Origin: Sciscionella sediminilitoris
GTDB taxonomy: Bacteria; Actinomycetota; Actinomycetes; Mycobacteriales; Pseudonocardiaceae
DNA: 64,000 nucleotides
NCBI RefSeq assembly: GCF_000737195.2
Contig: NZ_JALM01000020.1
Span: forward strand, 1 to 64,000
Direction: 5' to 3'
Positions 59,791 to 64,000 of this stretch are shown piece by piece (within the stretch, counting starts at the first letter, position 1; the number at the start of each line of letters is the position of its first letter). The notes beneath the pieces were generated by a model, which was not told the DNA's origin, did not search any database, and saw only the letters and a program-made list of their open reading frames with translations. A program made the translations under genes and the position numbers.

Positions 59791-61082
59791 CGGGTGCCCC
59801 ACGCTTCGGCGAGCGCCGCGGACAGGACCTCGGCCGCGTGCACCAGATCATCGGGCCGGTGCGCGCTGTTGAGCTGAATCCGGTACCGCGCCTGGCCTTG
59901 GGGCACGATCGGGAACTCCACCAGGTGCAGCAGCACCCCGTTCTCCTCGGCGATGGCCAGCGCTTCCCGGCACACCGGAAGGGAATCGACCCGCACCGGA
60001 ACGATCGGCGACGGCTCACCGAGCACCGCGGTTCCCTCGGCCCCGGAGACGGCTTCCCGGAACACCCGGGCGTTGTACAGCACCTGATCGCGGCGCCGCT
60101 GCCCTTCCGGGGAGCGGGCCACCCGCACCGCGGCCAGCGCGCCCGCGGCCTGCAGTGGAGTGAGCGCCGTGGAGAACATGTGCGTGCTGGCGAAATAGCG
60201 GGCGTACTGCGCGAGGGCGGCGGAATCGGTGGCCAGGAATCCGCCGTTGGTGGCGAACGCCTTGCTGAACGCCCCGGTGACCACGTCGGGACCGGCGAAC
60301 ATGCCCTGGGCGGCCGCCTGTCCGCGTCCCAGCGGGCCGAGCACTCCGATATCGTGCGCCTGATCCACCAGCAGCGTGGCCGCGTATTCGTGGCAGATTC
60401 CCTGCAGTTCGGCCAGATCCGGGGTGTCCGAGTCCATCGAGAACAGCCCCTCGGTGACCACGAGTACCCCGTTGCCGGTGTCCCCGGCGCGGATCCGGCG
60501 CAGCGTCGAACGCACGGATTCGTTGTCCAGATGGGGAATGCGGGTCACCTTCGTCCCCCGGCTCGCCGCGATCCCCTCGTGCAGGCAGGCGTGCGCGAGC
60601 TCGTCGACGAGCACCTGGTCCCCGCGCCGGAGAAACGCGTTGATCGCCCCGAATCCGGCGGCCCAGCCACTCGGGAACAACACGATGTGCGCCATGCCGA
60701 GCAGCTCGGCGAGTTCGGCGCACAGCTGCGCGGAAAGCTCGGTTTCCCCGGCCACACAAGGAGAACCACCGGCGTGCGGCCCGTACTCCTCGAGCGCGTC
60801 CCGGATCGCCGCGTGCACCCGGGGATGGGTGCTCAACGCGAGATAGTCCTGGCTGAGCAGATTGATCCCGGAACTCTCCCGGCCTCGCCCGTCGCGCATC
60901 CGGGCGCGATCCGCGCTCGGCGCGGTCAGCATCCGCGCGTGATAACCCCACCGGCCCTGTTCGAGGTGCTCATCGAGCCAGCGCGCGAACGGTTCGACCC
61001 GCTCGGCGAGGTGGCGCCCGCGCGCGGCGGTGAAGGTGCCCAGGGAACGCCGGTCGGTGACCGCGCTGGGAGATTCGCTCAT
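59787..61082 (-). CDS. Alpha-oxoamine synthase (AONS/KBL/ALAS family), divergent type
   Basis: A 431-residue PLP enzyme of the class that condenses an amino acid with an acyl-CoA under decarboxylation. Key residues are kept: ring-stacking histidine in VDELAHACLHEGI, PLP aspartate and histidine in LLVDQAHDIGVLG, and catalytic lysine in TGAFSKAFATNGGF. The lysine loop differs from the usual G-T-L-S-K-A-L-G of kbl or bioF, and it is far from the kbl at 11325. No biotin or haem genes are nearby, so it is probably a secondary-metabolism enzyme. Upstream lies the shared dyad (76 bp before the ATG) and a TATCGT -10-like element. Confidence 0.87.
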   Translation of the reverse strand: MSESPSAVTDRRSLGTFTAARGRHLAERVEPFARWLDEHLEQGRWGYHARMLTAPSADRARMRDGRGRESSGINLLSQDYLALSTHPRVHAAIRDALEEYGPHAGGSPCVAGETELSAQLCAELAELLGMAHIVLFPSGWAAGFGAINAFLRRGDQVLVDELAHACLHEGIAASRGTKVTRIPHLDNESVRSTLRRIRAGDTGNGVLVVTEGLFSMDSDTPDLAELQGICHEYAATLLVDQAHDIGVLGPLGRGQAAAQGMFAGPDVVTGAFSKAFATNGGFLATDSAALAQYARYFASTHMFSTALTPLQAAGALAAVRVARSPEGQRRRDQVLYNARVFREAVSGAEGTAVLGEPSPIVPVRVDSLPVCREALAIAEENGVLLHLVEFPIVPQGQARYRIQLNSAHRPDDLVHAAEVLSAALAEAWGTR

Positions 61083-61157
61083 ATCGTGATCCTGTTCTGT
61101 GGAAGGATCCTTGGCGGTCGCACGATAGAACGGGCGGCCACACGCCGTCGACGCGTT

Positions 61158-61174
61158 GTTCCGCCGGACGGAAC
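61158..61174. promoter_or_regulatory. Shared dyad GTTCCG-N5-CGGAAC, copy 3
   Basis: The 17-mer GTTCCGCCGGACGGAAC lies in the 122-bp gap before the alpha-oxoamine synthase, 76 bp upstream of its ATG and about 31 bp upstream of a TATCGT -10-like element (minus strand). This layout closely matches copy 2 ahead of the O-methyltransferase, supporting co-regulation of the two units. Confidence 0.72.
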
Positions 61175-61204
61175 GAACCCATCCTCGGCAACCGGTCGCC
61201 CCGG

Positions 61205-62110
61205 TTACCCGAGCACTCCGCGGATGTAGCGCACCCCGTCCGTACCCAGTTCGTCCCCGTCGAAGGGAAGGCCGTTGGCGGTGAACAGTTCCCGGATACC
61301 GACCCCGTGCAGCACCCAGCCGCGCCGGGCGAGATAGGGAGCGGCTTCGTTACGGGCACCGAAATACCGCAGCCGCGCGTGGTCGAGCTCGAAGCCGTGC
61401 GCGCGCCAGAGTTCGGAGATCCGGTCCAGGCCCCGTTTGGTCCGGTTCTCCTCGCCCGCCCGCTGGTTGGGCCGGTTCTCGGTGGCGATCCGGCTTCCCG
61501 GCGCGCTGAGTTCGGTGACGGTGTCCAGTAACCGGTCCTGCGCCTCGGGTGGCAGATACCCCAGCAGTCCTTCGGCGCTCCACGCGGTCGGCAGCGACGG
61601 GTCGAACCCGGCGGCGCGCAGTACGCCTGCCCAGTCCTCGCGCAGATCGGCCGCGGCCACCCGGCGCTCGGCGGTGGGTTCGGCACCGAGTCCGGCCAGT
61701 GTCCTGGTCTTGAACTCCAGGACCGGTGGGCGGTCGACCTCGTACAGCACGGTCCCTCCCGGCCAGGGCAACCGGTACGCGCGGGAATCCAGTCCCGAGG
61801 CCAGGATCACGACCTGGGCGATCCCCGCCTGCGTCGCATCGAGGAAGTACTCGTCGTAGAACCCGGCCCGCACCGCGGCCCCGTCGATCCACATCGGATC
61901 GAGCAATTCTCCGGGCGCCTCCTCGCCGCTGGCCAGCCGGGTGAGCAGATCGACACCGACCGCCCGGACGAGCGGCTCGGCGAACGGGTCCGTGCTGAGC
62001 GGGCGGTCCGCGCGGCTCGCGATCGCGCGTCCCGTCGCGGCCAGGGTGGCGGTCGCACCGACGCTGGAGGCCGGATCCCAGCTGTCGCCCTCGTGCCTGC
62101 TGTCGCTCAT
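61205..62110 (-). CDS. TIGR00027-type SAM-dependent methyltransferase
   Basis: A 301-residue putative leucine-carboxyl-methyltransferase-like enzyme of the actinobacterial TIGR00027 family: [20 protein letters not shown] near the start, [19 protein letters not shown] as motif I with the [10 protein letters not shown] signature, [14 protein letters not shown], and [19 protein letters not shown]. The C-terminal [10 protein letters not shown] is normal. Family members methylate carboxyl or polyketide hydroxyl groups in mycobacteria and relatives. ATG 62110 has GGAGAGGAC ahead; the larger open frame is antisense to the GDSL gene. Upstream of the synthase-GNAT pair on the same strand. Confidence 0.9.
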   Translation of the reverse strand: MSDSRHEGDSWDPASSVGATATLAATGRAIASRADRPLSTDPFAEPLVRAVGVDLLTRLASGEEAPGELLDPMWIDGAAVRAGFYDEYFLDATQAGIAQVVILASGLDSRAYRLPWPGGTVLYEVDRPPVLEFKTRTLAGLGAEPTAERRVAAADLREDWAGVLRAAGFDPSLPTAWSAEGLLGYLPPEAQDRLLDTVTELSAPGSRIATENRPNQRAGEENRTKRGLDRISELWRAHGFELDHARLRYFGARNEAAPYLARRGWVLHGVGIRELFTANGLPFDGDELGTDGVRYIRGVLG

Positions 62111-62135
62111 GTCCTCTCCTGTTCCCGGACCTGCC

Positions 62136-62199
62136 GTGTCAGTGCCGTGTTCGCGGCGTGTGAGCGGTCCGCCGGAACCTTCGCACGTCCCACTGACAC
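62136..62199. promoter_or_regulatory. Paired arms GTGTCAGTG / CACTGACAC in a divergent promoter region
   Basis: GTGTCAGTG (62136-62144) and CACTGACAC (62191-62199) are exact reverse complements 46 bp apart, one near each of the divergent methyltransferase and GDSL starts. They could be two sites of one regulator bridging the 108-bp gap. The distance is too long for a simple hairpin function. Confidence 0.45.
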
Positions 62200-62218
62200 G
62201 AATCACGGAGGCGAGACG

Positions 62219-63415
62219 ATGACCGAGAACTGGGTCCGGACCTGGGCCGCCGCGCCCCACGCAGCCGAGGACGGGATCGGCTCGCTCGAGGGCCACCCGC
62301 CGCTGGCCGGGGTGACCCTGCGCCAGGTGGTGCGGATCAGCGGCGGCGGGCGGCTGCTGCGCGTCCGCTTCACCAACGAGTTCGGCGCCGCGCCGGTCAC
62401 CATCGGCGCGGCGCGGGTCGGCCGCGCGGCACCGGGTGGTGCGGTGCGTCCCGGCAGCGATCGGGCGCTGACTTTCTCCGGTGCGCCCACCGGTGTCATC
62501 CCGGCGAGCGCGCCACTGCTCAGTGATCCGGTCGAGTTCCCGGTCCCCGCGCTTGCCGAACTGTCCATCAGCCTCTATCTCCCGGGGCACGTGGCGGACT
62601 GCACCTGCCACGACCCCGCGATGCGGACCGGCTGGCGGATCCCGGGGGACGCGGTCGCCGCGACCACACTGCCCGAGCAGGCGGAGATCCTGCCGGTGCG
62701 CGCACTGCTCTCGGCCGTCGAACTGGTTCCGGACACCCCGGCCGAGAGCATCGTGGTGCTCGGCGATTCGCGCGCCGACGGGGCCGGTTCGACCCCGGAA
62801 ACCGAGCACGGCTGGCCCGAACTGCTCGCCGAACGGCTCGGGGACACCGGCTATGTGACCAATCAGGGCATCAGCGGCAACCGGATGCTCAATGACGGCA
62901 TCGGCCCCGCCGCCCTGGCCCGCTTCGACCGGGATGTACTGGCCACTCCAGGTCTCGGCGCCGTCGTGGTCTCCCACGGCGGCAACGACCTCGGCATCTC
63001 CTTCGCCGACGGGAACGGTCCGCTCGCCGAATTCCTGGAGATGTTCCCCGGGGCACCGGTGACCGCCGCGGACGTCATCGCCGGTTTCCGCGAACTGATC
63101 GGCCGGGCGCGCGCACGCGGGGTACGGGTCTACGGCACCACGATCGCACCGTTCGAGGGCGCGGAGATCTACACCACGGAGGGCGAGAACGCCCGCCGGG
63201 CGGTCAACGAATGGATCCGCACCAGCGGTGCCTTCGATGCCGTGCTGGATTTCGACGCTGTCTGGCGCGATCCGGACCGGCCCGCGCGGATCCGGGCCGA
63301 GTTCGATTCGGGTGACCGGCTGCACGGTAACGACGCGGGCTATCGTGCCCTCGCCGACTCCGTCGACCTGTCGCTTTTCCGGTCCCGCCTGGACACGGCT
63401 CACCCGCTGCGGTGA
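62219..63415 (+). CDS. SGNH/GDSL family hydrolase (esterase type)
   Basis: A 398-residue hydrolase. Residues 1-175 form a beta-rich domain seen in the secreted-lipase-like GDSL group ([43 protein letters not shown] with the R-x-R-F-x-N-x-F-G signature). The SGNH core has the nucleophile in [14 protein letters not shown], block II G in [11 protein letters not shown], block III N in [11 protein letters not shown], and D-x2-H in [15 protein letters not shown]. No signal peptide is seen, so it may be cytoplasmic or exported otherwise. GGAGG precedes ATG 62219. The substrate may be an ester such as acyl sugar. Confidence 0.88.
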   Translation: MTENWVRTWAAAPHAAEDGIGSLEGHPPLAGVTLRQVVRISGGGRLLRVRFTNEFGAAPVTIGAARVGRAAPGGAVRPGSDRALTFSGAPTGVIPASAPLLSDPVEFPVPALAELSISLYLPGHVADCTCHDPAMRTGWRIPGDAVAATTLPEQAEILPVRALLSAVELVPDTPAESIVVLGDSRADGAGSTPETEHGWPELLAERLGDTGYVTNQGISGNRMLNDGIGPAALARFDRDVLATPGLGAVVVSHGGNDLGISFADGNGPLAEFLEMFPGAPVTAADVIAGFRELIGRARARGVRVYGTTIAPFEGAEIYTTEGENARRAVNEWIRTSGAFDAVLDFDAVWRDPDRPARIRAEFDSGDRLHGNDAGYRALADSVDLSLFRSRLDTAHPLR

Positions 63416-63436
63416 GGACGGTGCCCGGGCAGTATC

Positions 63437-63470
63437 GGTGATCTTCCTGGACAACCGGTGTGCGATCACC
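63437..63470. promoter_or_regulatory. Inverted repeat GGTGATC-N20-GATCACC after the GDSL gene
   Basis: A perfect 7-bp inverted repeat begins 22 bp after the GDSL stop. It could be a weak intrinsic terminator stem without a U-tract, or an operator for the next gene at 63569. The sequence alone does not decide. Confidence 0.35.
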
Positions 63471-63568
63471 GCGCGCTGAGCATACGTAAACCAGAAGTCA
63501 CGTTCCCGTTGCTCAGCACTCCTAGCGTTTCTCCGCGAACCCCAGCGCAGGACACGCGAGGAGCGAAC

Positions 63569-64000
63569 ATGACCGCAGTACCGGCCGCCGGTCCACTCGA
63601 TGTCGTCTGGCGTCGGCTCAGATCATGGCGGACTCCGGCCTATTGGTGCCTCGGTGTCCTCGCCTGCTATGTGCTGGCCGAGTACGCCGAGGAGATCTCG
63701 GTCCCGGCCCCGCAGCTGATGATCGCCCTGGTGCTCGGCGCGGTCCTGGCGGTCTCCGGGCTCGTGCGCCGCGATGTGCCCCGGCAGCTGGCCCGGCCGA
63801 GTCATGCCCTGATCGGCGCGCTGATGGGGAGCTACCTCGACCTCGACACGCTCGGCTCGATCGCCGCGAGTGCCGTGCCGCTGGTTCTGGTGACCGTGGC
63901 GACCGTGGCGCTCTGTTTCGCGGCCGCACTGGTGCTCGCCCGGTTCACCCGGGTCACCCTTCCCGATTCGGCGCTCGGTATGACCCCGGGTGGCTCGGCC
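63569..64000 (+). CDS. AbrB-type (ammonia monooxygenase-like) membrane protein, 3' end outside window
   Basis: 144 codons are open to the window edge. The product starts [20 protein letters not shown], then hydrophobic helices [37 protein letters not shown] and [20 protein letters not shown]. It ends [14 protein letters not shown], the A-x-x-G-x-x-P-G-G-x-x signature of the AbrB (DUF, ammonia monooxygenase-like) putative transporter family. These membrane proteins usually have about 350 residues and an uncertain transport role. ATG 63569 has GAGGAG upstream. The gene was found by reading the frame directly. Confidence 0.85.
   Translation, partial: MTAVPAAGPLDVVWRRLRSWRTPAYWCLGVLACYVLAEYAEEISVPAPQLMIALVLGAVLAVSGLVRRDVPRQLARPSHALIGALMGSYLDLDTLGSIAASAVPLVLVTVATVALCFAAALVLARFTRVTLPDSALGMTPGGSA

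Noticed and set aside
62111-63469. Open frame extending the TIGR00027 methyltransferase upstream to about 754 residues
   Set aside because: The extension is antisense to the GDSL hydrolase, with no domain; a good ribosome site precedes ATG 62110.
1-64000. CRISPR arrays, tRNA or rRNA genes, prophage or intact insertion sequences
   Set aside because: No regularly spaced direct repeats with unique spacers, no cloverleaf or rRNA core sequence, and no transposase or integrase motif were recognised by reading; a dedicated scan would be needed for a firm negative.

Overview
The window is dense, very GC-rich DNA with strong third-position G/C bias, frequent GTG/TTG starts and short gene spacing. The families present fit a free-living actinomycete: carboxylic acid reductase, FprA-type ferredoxin reductase under an IdeR/DtxR-like iron box, actinobacterial leuA with a leader peptide, SAV2177-type and TIGR00027-type methyltransferases, an F420/PPOX protein, a DUF1707 protein and a 13E12/DUF222 remnant. 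A member of Pseudonocardiaceae or Nocardiaceae is my best guess from gene content alone. I see no rRNA, tRNA, CRISPR array, integrase or intact transposase. No gene-free stretch exceeds 300 bases. The region looks like a chromosomal catabolic and accessory arm.

Layout. 0-10 kb: the end of an Ldh-type dehydrogenase; a DUF3311/Na+-symporter/TauE operon; a VOC-TetR pair; a membrane protein; a methyltransferase; fprA; and a MerR-controlled MFS exporter. 10-13.5 kb: the threonine-to-glycine operon tdh-kbl-lysR. 13.5-19.5 kb: a sugar porter, a DMT exporter with LysR, a flavin monooxygenase and an NCS1 permease. 19.5-26.7 kb: a five-gene overlapping catabolic operon (aldehyde dehydrogenase, unknown 553-residue protein, atypical M19 dipeptidase, unknown 215-residue protein, MFS) with a divergent LysR. 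26.7-32 kb: a DUF1707 protein, a secreted hydrolase, GntR, and leuA with attenuator. 32-38.6 kb: TetR, carboxylic acid reductase, a toroid-fold protein and a lipoprotein phosphatase. 38.7-46.6 kb: TetR, an RraA aldolase-aminotransferase-MFS operon, an O-methyltransferase, AraC, and an EmrB-like exporter fused to beta-sandwich domains with its MarR. 46.6-48.7 kb: the DUF222 remnant and a methyltransferase/TetR pair. 48.7-55.9 kb: an operon of LysR, APC permease, (R)-amine-transaminase-like enzyme, Na+ symporter and N,N-dimethylformamidase-like hydrolase. 55.9-62.1 kb: O-methyltransferase, secreted sialidase-like protein, GNAT plus alpha-oxoamine synthase, and a second methyltransferase. 62.2-64 kb: a GDSL hydrolase and the start of an AbrB-type membrane protein.

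Three multigene units look under-described. The 48.7-55.9 kb operon reads as uptake, amide hydrolysis and amine deamination of one class of compound. The 19.5-25.7 kb operon couples an aldehyde dehydrogenase to two proteins I cannot name and to an M19 protein lacking its usual N-terminal metal ligands. The 56-61 kb genes are tied together by a 17-bp palindrome, GTTCCG-N5-CGGAAC, that I also find in the promoter region between the flavin monooxygenase and the NCS1 permease about 40 kb away, which suggests one regulator for all three sites.

Regulation is unusually readable here. Most divergent intergenic regions carry a clear dyad next to a TetR, MarR, MerR, LysR or GntR gene, and these are listed individually. 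All functional calls come from reading motifs and family resemblance by eye; no searches were run.
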